64,000 nt of DNA, from contig JAUPFP010000003.1 of NCBI GenBank assembly GCA_036925085.1, positions 10,624,008 through 10,688,007 of the forward strand, written 5' to 3'. Source of the stretch: Brachycybe producta (taxonomy: Eukaryota > Arthropoda > Diplopoda > Playtdesmida > Andrognathidae). The notes below the pieces were generated by a model. The model was not told where the DNA came from. It saw only the letters and a program-made list of their open reading frames with translations, and ran no database searches. Made by a program: the position numbers and the translations under genes. Of the stretch, positions 22,428 to 32,719 are shown piece after piece (within the stretch, counting starts at the first letter, position 1; the number at the start of each line of letters is the position of its first letter).

Positions 22428-23922
22428 TCTATCTCTTGGGGCTATTTCGTCCGCTCTCTTCCTCGACGTCATCTTCTGGTAATTGGTCCGCCTCGGGTTC
22501 CGGGTCCCGAAGATCTCTTGGTATGGCCCAGCTGTAGGTCGGATTCTCTGGAGTCCCTGCCAGTTGGGTCAGGAGTCACATCCACGTTCCATCAGTTGTG
22601 ATGATGCCGTCCATGTGGTACCCGGAGATCACTCTCCGAATCAAGTAATAGGCTGCCGCTGCTCGATCGCCCAGATTGTGGTGGCCTTCCCTGTACCTGG
22701 ATTTCCCGGAGGTGACATAGCAAAAATCCTTCCAGGTGGTTGACGTCCAAAAGTCGTACCATCCAGGGGCGGAGCCCACATTGGCCTAAAGTGGCACCTT
22801 GGGTGGGAGGGACTCGGCACACTACGATGTGCTGGAACTGTAAATCGACATAGATTAAGCTCACTGTTCCACCCTGTCGCACTCCAACGACGTGTCTCAT
22901 GGCCGCACTGGTGGTCCAAGGATCTGGCGCTGTCTCATTGACATTAAAAAGGCCATGGTACTGAAATTTGCGGCAGGTTCGTGAATAGGCCCTTTGTAGA
23001 TTTACGAGCCCATTATTTATGGCTCGATCAATTTCATCAGCTTCCGAGCCTTCCTGTGGTCTCTGCCGCTCGCCGGCGATGATGGTGGCGGTTTCCCGAG
23101 GTAGGGTTTCTTCGTATAGGGCAACCCAATGCTGGAGTTCGATTGTGTACCACCTGATCCGTCCGTATGACATTTCTCGCAGCTCTTGGGTGGTGGGCCT
23201 CACGAAGGGGTATGCCAATCTCATTCGGCGAGCATGCCTCTCCTGTCTTTCCGGGCTGGTTTGTGTCCCGCTGGAGGTATAAGGAAGGGTGGCTGTCTCC
23301 GATTGGCCGTAGGCTCCAGCGCTGGGCTGCATGTCCATATCGGATCCTGAGTCTGACGTCTCACGTTCCCCTGGTCCTTCTAGCACAAGGCTCTCGAGCT
23401 CGCTGTCTCCCAGATCGGTTTCTGATGCCTGAAGTTGGCTCCCCTCATGGTTAGAACTCTGGTCTTCGTCGCCTTCATCACCTGTTTGACTTGAAGGCTG
23501 GAACTGTCTTCAAAAATCTGGGGAGAAGCCTCTTCCAGATTGTTGCTTCCTTCGGTTTTGGAATCGGTGTCTTCGTGGTCTTGGGGCTGGCCCGGCTGGG
23601 TCTCTTCCATGTTTGTCGATTTGCCAATATCTTCTTTCGCCTCCATTTCACTTGACTTCCTTTGTTCGTTTGTTTTTGATGGGGCTATTGTTGTTGTCAC
23701 TGTCTTGTCACCACACGTTCTTTGTTTTATTTCTTTCCTCTCCAGCCTTTCTCGTCTTAAATTAGTTACCAATTCTTTATCTGACTTGTAAGGACACTCT
23801 ATCCCACCATGCCTCTGAGACCATAGGTGTCTTAGCGTGTTTCGTCCAATCACGTACATACGGAGGTTAGGTTTCCTCTTTTCTTGAATTTGCATTTGAA
23901 AAATTACTCTGCAAGCAGCCAT
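22428..23922 (-). pseudogene. Unrecognised third reading frame of the Ty3-like element, after integrase
   Basis: Two long minus-strand frames meet here: Met at 23922 to 23380 (180 codons) and a frame ending at 22592 (264 codons as far as a GTG at 23386). The second frame stays open upstream of 23386 to about 23500. Its Glu/Asp/Ser/Gln-rich composition there matches the end of the first frame better than that frame's own last residues do. One indel near 23490-23500 probably split a single protein. A further shift near 22780 leads to an acidic C-terminus (PEADQLPEDDVEEESGR) ending near 22428. I see an N-terminal basic part, an acidic linker and a C-terminal folded-looking part with GRIRWYTIELQHWVALYEE. 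There is no signal peptide, membrane span or zinc motif, so it does not look like env. The function is unknown. Confidence 0.55.
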
Positions 23923-24344
23923 AAAGGCCTATGGCAGAGGGACAAGAGTCCAAGTGCAGCATAGAAAAAACATTGTCAAAACCAGAAAATATAAAACCCT
24001 ATTGATATAAACCCAACAACAATTTCAATATTTTTTAATGCTGCAAATATATGAATTGTCAAAACAAAACAAAATTATGACTCACATAAATTATGTTTTT
24101 CCTGCACAAAATCCCCAGCAAGCGAGTTCCATTGTCGAATCGCCCTAGGGACAAATGACCAGTAATAAGAATCTGTTCGTGCAAAAATCTCTCCAACTTT
24201 GTTAGAGTGGTCACCCCTACCCAAATATAATGCCCTGCAAAGTTTACTTGAAGTAGGTTTAGGGCAAGAGCCTTCTAGCATTCGATTAAAGATATTAAGA
24301 CTAAAATCTGAACGTCTTGCAAGTAAACTATCCCAACCAAGCTC

Positions 24345-24841
24345 TGAAACCTACCAGCCCTACCAGCCCTGTAATTAAAATGAACCCCATCCCTACTCCA
24401 GGAACCCCCAAAATTGAGCATAGCTGCCCTCCAGTCTATTACCTGGGCCCCCACCTTACTACATGCTTCAATTAATCTATCATTTACATAACATGCCTTA
24501 CGAGTAACTATATCACCCCTATCCCACCTCTCAGGAATAGCACTAACTTTAACAGTAACTCCAGCCCTACAACATAAAGTATACTTTACTAAGTCCGCTA
24601 GCCCATCTAAAACTTCCACTCCAAACTGTCTACACACATCATTAGCCCCCACTTGCAGAACAACTAAGACCTCCTCCGCTTTTTCCCCACGTACCATTCT
24701 CTTGATACGTTCCTTAACATCTTTAATCTGAGCCCCTGGTAAACAAGCTATACTTACTTTTCCTCTATCTTCACCCACCACCCACTTACCAAGCTTTTTG
24801 ACATTGCTATCACCTACAAAAATTACTGATCTGCTCTGCAC
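24345..24841 (-). CDS. SGNH/GDSL-like esterase domain of a LINE ORF1
   Basis: The frame starts MQSRSVIFVGDSNVKKLG, where GDS is the block-I nucleophile motif. About 70 residues on comes LQVGANDVCRQ, the GxND block III, and near residue 157 DGVHFNYRAG, the DxxH block V with the catalytic Asp and His. Such domains are known from ORF1 proteins of CR1/L2-type LINEs. Here all three blocks are intact. Read alone it could pass for a host hydrolase; the coiled coil upstream and the LINE ORF2 tail downstream show that it belongs to a retrotransposon. Confidence 0.7.
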
Positions 24842-25002
24842 CCTTTCTAAAATAACCCCACCCTCATTTCTTTCCTCAGCCTTACTGACATTCTTCTTAC
24901 CCGGTCTAGCATCATTCTTCTTACCCTTACTAACACTCTTCTTACCCTTACTAATCCTTGCTTCTTACCCTTGCTAACACCCTCTTGAGCTGCATTTACA
25001 TT

Positions 25003-25464
25003 CTATACACTTGCTTTCTTATACTTCCCAGACCCCTTGCACCTCTGCTCTACATTTACACTTTCTACTACCTCCACAGATCCCACAGATAATTCCCTAA
25101 AAACATTAAACCTGTTCTTTACTGGAGTACATTCTGAAGCTAAAGCTGGCCTAACCTTTCTTCTCTCTTTTTCTAAAACAACTCCCCAACCTACACCCCC
25201 AGTATTATGCTTAAGGGGTGTAGCAAAAGGCACAGATTGCCTGCTGTGAGAAGGGCCTGGCTGTGACTCAAACACAGCCAGCCTCTCCCTCAGCCAAGCC
25301 ACCTCTACCTCAAGCTGCACCACCTTCTCTTTCAACTCATCTTCAACACCCGTCCCAGACTCAACCTGTTTCCCAGACTCTACCTGCTTCCCAACCTTAA
25401 CTCTCCTAACAGTTTCAACTAGTTTCCCAACCTGAACTTGCTTCCAAGACCTAGTATTAACCAT
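25003..25464 (-). CDS. LINE ORF1 N-terminal part, coiled coil
   Basis: A 153-codon frame starts MVNTRSWKQVQVGK, followed by short internal repeats of VGKQVESGKQ type and a heptad-patterned segment at about residues 45-70 suitable for a coiled coil. The region after residue 70 is basic and probably disordered. The frame stops at 25003, about 160 bp before the esterase frame on the same strand; the intervening Lys/Ser/Val-rich repeats (24880-24975) suggest one protein split by an indel. Oligomerisation and RNA binding are the family expectation. Confidence 0.55.
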   Translation of the reverse strand: MVNTRSWKQVQVGKLVETVRRVKVGKQVESGKQVESGTGVEDELKEKVVQLEVEVAWLRERLAVFESQPGPSHSRQSVPFATPLKHNTGGVGWGVVLEKERRKVRPALASECTPVKNRFNVFRELSVGSVEVVESVNVEQRCKGSGKYKKASV

Positions 25465-25659
25465 TTTAACTTTCTAACAAAATTTAGTTCCTAAAAACTC
25501 TGAATTAGAAACTAGATTCGAAATAAAATGACAATAAGAGAAATTTATGAAGTTTGATTTGTACTTATCTAGTATGGCTTCTCCAAACAGAAATCCAGTA
25601 TGGCGTCTTCAATGCAAAACAATGAGAAATTAGCGTTTTTGGCAAAATGTTGATATCTC

Positions 25660-26360
25660 TCAAATCTTTCCATGTGCTGAGGCGGGGTTAGAGGTTGTAA
25701 AACCCTCAACAGAAACAGAAGTGCCCCCTATTGGGATCCTCCATTGTTTTCTGATGCGGGTAGCCTCATCTTTTTCATCACCGCCATGTTCTTCCAAAGA
25801 GGCCAATGGGTAGTTACGGCTCACCTTTTTCGTGGATTTTCGTCCCGGTTTTCGTCCAGCGGAGTGAATTTGGGTCCGGCCCGGGAGGTCATTAGAGGGT
25901 GAGTCCTTCCCCTCCATTTTAATCATATCTGTACGTACATTTGAAGTTCCAGTGGTCCAGCCACTTTGATTAGCATGACTGGTTGTCTGAATTACGCCAT
26001 TTTTCTTTTTGGTCGTCATATGGCCTGAAGCAGCTGTTGGTTGATCTTGCGTTTTTGGGTTGTACGGTGGCGCCATCTCGAAATCAGATGTTTCTGTTGT
26101 TGCGTCACTAACTGCGTCATCTTTTTGTAGGTTACCTCCTGCTGGATGTCTCCGGCGCGATTTTGAAGTGCAAAAACTCGATTCCGGATAGGAAAACTCT
26201 TTTTTTTCCATCTGCCACACTCACTATACGCGACACACGGGATCTGCTTACTGCGCCAGTACATCGCGATAGCGTGCCAGTTGTCTTCGGTCTCACGGAC
26301 ATAGTCACCTTCAGGTTCGAAGTTACAAGTACCTTTCTTCCAATGAAAGCACACTGTTGA
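25660..26360 (-). pseudogene. Cys/His-rich extension after integrase in the Ty3-like element
   Basis: At about 26360 the integrase frame reads ...LSGLQQC and shifts. In the next frame follow CFHWKKGTCNFEPEGD, NWHAIAMYWRSK and IPCVAYSECGRWKKKSFP. The Cys and His residues are spaced as in a small metal-binding fold. A second shift near 26130 leads into an acidic, low-complexity tail that runs to 25660. The pattern suggests that pol originally continued through this module. I do not recognise the family. The order on the strand (integrase, this module, inserted LINE, third frame) is direct observation; metal binding is inference. Confidence 0.5.
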
Positions 26361-27787
26361 AGTCCTGAAAGTGGCAATGTGGCTTTCATCTTTTCACAAT
26401 CTTTTTCTAGATGTTTTACGCGTTCACAGTTGGTTTCTCGAGGACAGAGCAGTTCGTTCGAGGTCGAATTACTCGTAGAATTGTAACTGCTCGGATCTCC
26501 AGCGCTCTCAGCAGCTATTCTTTGCTGTCTGACTGCGCAATCTCTGTGAAAACATTTAAGATTAGTTACATTAAAGGTATCTCTTATTAACCTCCCACGC
26601 ACATCTTCGATCTCGATCTCGTATACGAGATCGCTCAGTTTTTTAGTGATTACACCCGGTCCCTTAAATGGTAGCGCCCATTTTTGCGCCATTCCAAGCC
26701 TAGATGTAAAGTCTCGAATTAAAACTTCAGCTCCGACTTCGTAATTATCAGGAGCTCGTCTTTGTTTGTCGTAGAGTTCTTTCTGTCGTTGTTGGGCCTT
26801 TTGGATGTTAGTTTTGGCAATTTGGAGCATAGAGTTGTTGGTTGGCTCTTGTTCTTCAATCGGTGCAATCTCGGGTACTGGTGGCACGAAGTTGTCGATT
26901 GGTTCTCTTGGTTTTCTGCCAAACATGAACTCGAATGGAGAGTATTTCATTGAAGCTTGGATCGCAGTATTATAAGCCCAAACGGAGGCATCCGATTTGT
27001 CGTACCAATCTGTTTGAAACTTTGTTGGGTCCAACTATCTTCTGACAATTTCCATCAAGGTTCTATTTGCGCGTTTAGCCAATCCATCAGCCTGTGGGTG
27101 GCAGGCAGTGGTGTAGTGATGTTTGATGTTATGCTTCTCTAGGAAGGTGTACAGTTGTTTGCTGGCAAATTAGGTTCCTCGGTCTGTGATGATCTCGACC
27201 GGAGTTCCGTAGCCGTAAACGAACTTATCTCTCATGAATTTAACTACTGCATCGGCTGTGGCTCGTCGAATGGCTCGAGGACCACAAAACGTGTAGCGTA
27301 GTCAATTGCAACCAGGATGTACTGTACTTTTCCGGTGGAAGGGACAAACCCTCCTATGAAGTCCAATCCCCACTTGTCAACAGGTTTTTCCACAGAAATT
27401 GGTTCGAGGAATCCTTGCGGTCTCTGTGGAGGCTTCTTGGCTCGTTGACAAACAGCACAGGTCTTGATATACTCGAAGACATCTCTCTTTAGGTGTTTCC
27501 AGTGAAATCTTCGATGAATTCTTCCGTAGGTCTTCGCAAAACCGAGGTGTCCATGGTTCGTCGTGACACATCTCGAGGATTTTCAGTCGCAGTTGTGCAG
27601 GCACAACTGTTAGTAGCAGAGGTCTTGAGGTTCCCAAAACATTGGCATAGAGGCGTCCTCCCAGAATTGTATATCTCTTGCTCACTGTTGAGTTTCTGAC
27701 AGTTCTGCACAAATGGCTTCTATTTCGGGGTCCTCTTGCTGTTCTTTTGACCAATCCCAAAGAGGTAGCATGGTATAGATGACTCCA
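26361..27787 (-). pseudogene. Ty3-like integrase
   Basis: The minus strand holds, in several frames, a damaged zinc-binding N-terminus (CHDEPW near 27560; C..C pair near 27460) and the core WGLDFIGGFVP near 27385-27350. The second Asp in AIDYATRFV lies near 27310 and TDRGT near 27185, followed by a TAA stop. At 27095-27060 the HPQADGLAKRANRTL block has Lys where the catalytic Glu belongs. The C-terminal domain (27034-26550) contains FEFMFGRKPREP, VLIRDF and the GPGVITKKLSDLVYEI box. No chromodomain is visible. The enzyme would be inactive. Confidence 0.8.
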
Positions 27788-29280
27788 TCATCTAGATCGG
27801 TTTTGACTTTCGTTGGTAACTCTATCTTTCGGTGCATCGACGGGATTTCTTGACAAACTGTCAGTGTCGACATGTGTAATTCCAGTTTTGTATACCACAT
27901 TGTATCGGTACTCTTCTAATAAAAGCTGCCACCTCCCCAGGCGTCCCTGAAGTCGTGGTGCTTGCCTTAGGTAGCACAAGGAATGATGATCTGTCACGAC
28001 AGTAAAATTTCTGTTGAATAAGTATGGTCGAAATTTCGTAATTCCAAAGATTACTGCCAAGCATTCCTTTTCGGTGGTTGTGTATCTAGTCTCTGCATCA
28101 TGAAGAGTTCGGCTCGTGTAGGCTAACACCCTTTTAGTTTCTCCTTTCTTTTGCTGGTATAGTATGACTCCGAGGCCGTGTCCACTAGCATCTGTATGCA
28201 GTGACAACTCAGCAGTCGGGTCATACATGGCCATCACGGGAGCTTCTGTAAGGAGTGCTTTCAATCTATTAAAAGCCAGCTTTTCATCTTGTCCCCAATG
28301 GAAAGTGATGTCTTTCTTGGTGAGATTTGTAAGTGGTTTGGCCGCATGTGAAAAATCTTTTATGAAGCATCGGTAGAAACCAGCAAGTCCCAAGAAACTT
28401 CTTACGAAGGTTACATCCTTTGGAGTCGGGAAGTCTTGTACTGCAACGACCTTGTCCATTTCAGGTGCCACTCCGTTTTTGCTAACTACATGGCCCAAGT
28501 AAGAAACCTTGTTGAAGCCAAAGAAACATTTCTTAGGTTGCAAGCTCAAATTAGCTTTTGTTAAAAGATCCAGCACAGTACGTAGTCCTTCCAAGAAGGT
28601 CTCGAAGATATTTCCAAAGACAATGATGTCATCGAGATAGACCAAGCATGTTTCCCACTTCTGGGCAGCCAGAAGTACGTCCAGTGCTCTTTGCATTGTG
28701 GCTGGGGCATTGCACAGCCCAAAAGGCATCTTGATGAACTCGTAGAGTCCGCAGGGACTCGCAAACGCTGTCTTCTCTTGGTCTTCTTTTCGGACTCTCA
28801 TTTGCCAATATCCACTAGCCAAGTCTAATGTCGCAAAATATCGGCTGTTGGCCAGGGAATCGAGCTTGTCATCGATTCTGGGCAGCGGATATGTGTCCAT
28901 TTTAGTGTTCGCATTTAACTTCCGGTAATCTACGCAGAAGTGATGTCTTCCATCTTTCTTTCTTACAATGACCACGGGGCTTGCATAAGGACTTTTCGAG
29001 GGCCGTATTATGCCTGCATCGAGCATCTCCTTAATTTTGTTCTTGATAATTTCTCGGGCTTCCGGTGAGGTTCTCCGAAGAGGCTGCCGCACTGGGGCAC
29101 TATAATAATAATGTGTTCAGTCAAATTGGTTTCTCCTAATTCGTTCAATCCGAAAGCAAAGGATTGTCGGTAGGACCTTAGTAGATCTCTTAAGGTTTCT
29201 CGTTGATTAGGGGTCAGGTTTGCTCCTAAATTCAGGCTCTCCTCAAACATCTGATCCCGGTCAAGTTCGGTATGACGCAA
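27788..29280 (-). pseudogene. Ty3-like reverse transcriptase and RNase H
   Basis: A 434-codon open frame (29092-27788), preceded by an overlapping frame to 29280, encodes a nearly intact RT-RNase H. Visible are VDYRKLNANTKMD, FATLDLASGYWQMR (first catalytic Asp), FGLCNAPATMQRALD, CLVYLDDIIVFG (YLDD active site), the LGHVVSKNGV block and the FLGLAGFYRCF block. RNase H has LHTDASGHGLGVILYQ and TTEKECLAVIFG, and ends with HVDTDSLSRNP. A one-base shift near 29090 separates it from the upstream linker. It is the best-preserved part of the element and the best region for a phylogenetic placement. Confidence 0.9.
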
Positions 29281-29892
29281 AACGGATTTCGTTCGTTGCT
29301 ACTCCTGGATGATCAGCCAAGGTTGTTTGTAATCGGTCTCCTTTCATCTGATGTGCAGTATCCGCCAATTGTGCTACTCCAACTTTTTGATTCTTCCATA
29401 GTTGTATATTATCAAGGGTGGTATTCCTGATTACTACTTTCATAATATTCTTTTCCGGGATTTCTAACACGCCCGGAGTCGTGATGACTCCATTTTTCTC
29501 AAAGACCTGTTGGTGAACATCTACGAGGAGCATTTCACCAGCATCAGGACATTGGTCACATCTGACTTTCACAACTCGCTCTTCTCTAGGTCCTAGCTGA
29601 ACTCTGTAGAGTAGGCGTAGAGGTAGCGTTTGTACTGGAGTCTAATTCTTCGACGACAAGAGGATCGTTTTTTCTGCGGGCTTCGTAGGTTTCCGAGAAG
29701 GTCCTGTCGTTTTTGTCTTCTTCCTTTTGCATTAATTTTTGGAGGCTTGGCCGGCTCTTTGCTGGTTGAGGCCCCCTCATTTACTTTAATCTCCTTTCGA
29801 TGAGTCTCGGTGCTTTCTGACGATCATGCAAGTGTCGTGGTTTTCTCTATCGGTGTCATTACAGCTGACCGTCCTCTCTCGAAAACGTCTTC

Positions 29893-30717
29893 TTAAAACC
29901 GGATTCTTTTTCTGGTCATGTCTACCAGGAGTCGAAAGGCTCGGCCTAAATCTGTCCCCAGTAGCGCTTCGTCTTTTCCTTTAATTACCAACATCTTTGT
30001 ATAAGCAACCTTCTTATACAGCTCGATTTTCACTTCTGCGGTACCGATGACCACAATCCGAGATCCGCCAGCTGCTCGCAGCATGCATGGTTTCTTCTCT
30101 TTCTCGATCCGAAGTCCTAGAGCGGTTGCCATTCGTTCGCTCAACACGCTCACGTCGGCTCCAGAATCGACCATCATCTCAATCAATTTCCCATTGATCG
30201 TTACAACCAACAGAGGAGGTCCTGAGGTTCGTATTCTTGACTGAATCTCTAGGGCTCCATCTGTTTCCGTTTTCACTGATTCAGGTGAGGCTCCGCCCAG
30301 GGCTGAATGAGCTTTCGTTTTCGAAATCATTGATCCTGGTGCAACATTGGCTCCCGAGGAATCGATTTCTTGTTTTCCATTTTTCAATTCTGCTAGGCCA
30401 CGGCCCGTCATAAAATTTTTCTCATTTGTTTTAGCTGTCATTTTGGGTGGAACTATGTCCAGCTGCAAATTGGCATCCGGGTTTGTCATGGTTTTACAAT
30501 TGGCTGCAAAGATGGCGAGGGCTTCACGAAGATATTCTACCGCATCTATCATCGTAGGACTAATGGCTGACCCCGTACCAGTTTTGGTCGCAACCTTCAC
30601 ACCTGGTTGGTCCCCATTCTCTTGTCCATGAAGAGGGGTGGGTACATGACAGCTCTCTTGGCGTGTGATGATTCCACCGGCTCCCGATGTGGGCCCTTCC
30701 GTCCCAACATGTTTCAA
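29893..30717 (-). pseudogene. Ty3-like aspartic protease region
   Basis: A 274-codon frame with a disordered N-terminal half. Near residues 185-215 it has LLVVTINGKLIEMMVDSGADVS; the DSGA signature is the catalytic Asp of retropepsins. LLGTDLGRAFRLLVD near the C-terminus fits the second conserved block. The frame ends at 29893. Short frames at 29780-29586 and 29572-29261 carry the linker to RT in other registers, showing further indels. Confidence 0.8.
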
Positions 30718-30818
30718 TACCCTTCGTTGATTCTTATGCTTCTCCCATTTTGTAGTTTCTTGTAAACCATGTTTCCTTGTCTTTGGCGGTCCGACTCCCG
30801 GTACGTCCTCTGCCCAAT

Positions 30819-32323
30819 CTAGTTTAACTGTTCGGGAGATACATCGGAGTTACGGATCCAAATTTTTTGTCCGTGTACTCGCATTTCCTTTAGATCTTCG
30901 GTCGTATTAGGCCGATAGTCCAAAATGGCAGCAATCGGCTCTTCCATCAGAGGGGTTTCTGAAGTGGCAGTTTCTTCTTCTTCCTCTTCTTCACCCTCCT
31001 CATTTTCGTCATCTCCCTGCGTGAGCATATCCAGCAGTTGTTGAATCGCGTTCTTGCGATCCATCCTGGGATTAGCCGGGCAGTTTATCATCAAATGACC
31101 AGGCTTTTGGCAGTTGAAACAAGTTCGAGTTTCAGGTCCCTGACCAGTTCTCTGTCCTTGCCCAGAAGAACCCGCTCTAGCAGTGGCTTTCTTCTGTTGA
31201 CCCTGCACATCAGGCCTTGTGTCATTCTTTCTTGGTTGTGTCTTGGGTGGCTTGCCAGCTTGCTTCTGTCCAGATTGGGTTCCAGAAGATTTGGTAGCTC
31301 CCATCTTATTTCTTGTCTGTTGGTTCTTTGGTCGTGACTTAATGGTCATCTTCCCAGTCAGAACCAAATCGTTCTCCATCCAAATGGCTCGTTCGAGAAA
31401 TTCCTTGAGGGTCATTGGAGGAATCCCTACAAGTCTCTCCGCCAATTCCGATCTCGTGCCTCGTCACAATCGTGAGATCTTTACACTGTCCATAGATTGT
31501 GTTTCAACCTTGTCGCAGAGATCTAGGCATCGCCATGCAAACTTGGTGAATGTCTCTTCATCGGTTTGTCTCATTCTCTCGAGCTCTTCAACGTATCTTT
31601 GTCCAGGATCACTTGTTGCGAATTTATCGTGCAACCTTGCTCGTAATTCTCCCCAGGATAAGTCAGCTCGTTCCAACATCAATCGACTTAAGAACTTCAG
31701 TGCATAGTTCTCGAGACAACTCGAGAAGTAGCTGCACTTTTCTGCATCCAACCATCGATGGGCAATAGCTTTTGGTTCAAATTGCTCCATATAGTCATGC
31801 AAGTCATCAGTTCCATCAAATTTCTTAAACCCCTGCATGGGGTGCCAGGATCCGCGCTGCCATGCATTGGGACAGGGGGGTGCTGGACTCCATGCAGTTC
31901 CATGTCCATTACTAACAGCACTCAAAGGGCCCGGTGTCTGTAACCTCCCAGGTCGTCTCATGGGGGTCCCTCCCAGCATCCCTTGGTGACTGCTATCTTG
32001 AAAACTCGCTGTGGCTCTTGGAAGGCTGCAAGCCTTCCAAGAGCCACAGCGAGTTGTACAGGGGCATTTGGGACCATTCCCACAAATGGCCTGCATATCT
32101 GGTCAAGCAGCATCAGTCTTTGCTCAGGGGGATAATGGGTGAGTAGTAGCTCCACTGCCATGGCCCCCTGCTCCCAATCAGGACTCCAAGAGGGAAAGAT
32201 AAATTGGAACGGACTCACGGAATTTCCAGTTGCTTGTCCTCTCTGGTCCTCTTCCATTTTCCTCAGTGGTGTTGCCGGTTGGCTCCATAACTTGAAAGTT
32301 CTTGGGTACACACACAAACACAC
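30819..32323 (-). pseudogene. Ty3-like gag (capsid and nucleocapsid), frameshifted
   Basis: Three minus-strand frames make up gag. The first (Met near 32257, open to 31958) gives the N-terminal part. The second, to 31464, gives the capsid with FDGTDDLHDYMEQFEP, the YFSSCLENYALKFL block and the DLSWGELRARLHDKF block. The third (31445-30819) gives a basic region, one zinc knuckle CFNCQKPGHLMINC (CX2CX4HX4C) and an acidic Glu-rich tail. Shifts lie near 31960 and 31455. A perfect palindrome sits in the first frame at 32003-32055. Confidence 0.75.
32003..32055. repeat. Perfect 25-bp inverted repeat inside gag
   Basis: Bases 32003-32027 are the exact reverse complement of 32031-32055, with a 3-base centre. 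The whole stem lies inside an open gag frame on the minus strand. Perfect stems of this length are rare in coding DNA. Confidence 0.95.
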
Positions 32324-32719
32324 ACTGTTCTGTCCAGTTCTGTCTTAGGTAGTCTTTGACGAACTACCCCGCACCTCCACCACGTGCAAGATACCTCCTC
32401 CTCTGGGTCTCCTGTATACACTGCTGAATTTGGAAATCGTCTGCTATTTAGCAGATGACTGTTCTGTTTTTGCACACTTTAACGAAGGAGGCAGGTCTTG
32501 ACCGAAACAGCTGACGCCTCTTGCATCACTTCTTGGGGGAAGAGAGCTTTTTCGGGGACTCAACCCAAGAATAAAAGAAAACACCCACGTGGTATTTATC
32601 ACGAAACACGACTTTATTTTTCTTGTAGTTTTTTACACAGATGGAGAGGATGTTTTCTTGTGCAGGTTAGAGATGCCTTGCATGACATACCTCTACCTTA
32701 TGGTTACACAATAAAAAAA

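Larger units (their letters stand above)
24040..25500 (-). mobile_element. Internally deleted LINE: esterase-type ORF1 joined to the ORF2 tail
   Basis: A minus-strand LINE remnant lies inside the large LTR element. The first frame (25464-25003) has a Lys/Val/Gln-rich repeat start and a coiled coil (ELKEKVVQLEVEVAWLRERL). The second (24841-24345) is an SGNH-type esterase domain. After 24345 the frame changes and the typical end of LINE ORF2 follows, with LGWDSLLARRSDF, a CRALYLGRGDHS block and FVPRAIRQWNSLAG, ending at 24075. RT and endonuclease are absent. Confidence 0.7.

Noticed and set aside
24345..24841. Host GDSL esterase gene
   Set aside because: Coiled-coil ORF1 part upstream and a LINE ORF2 tail downstream on the same strand show that it is a retrotransposon domain.
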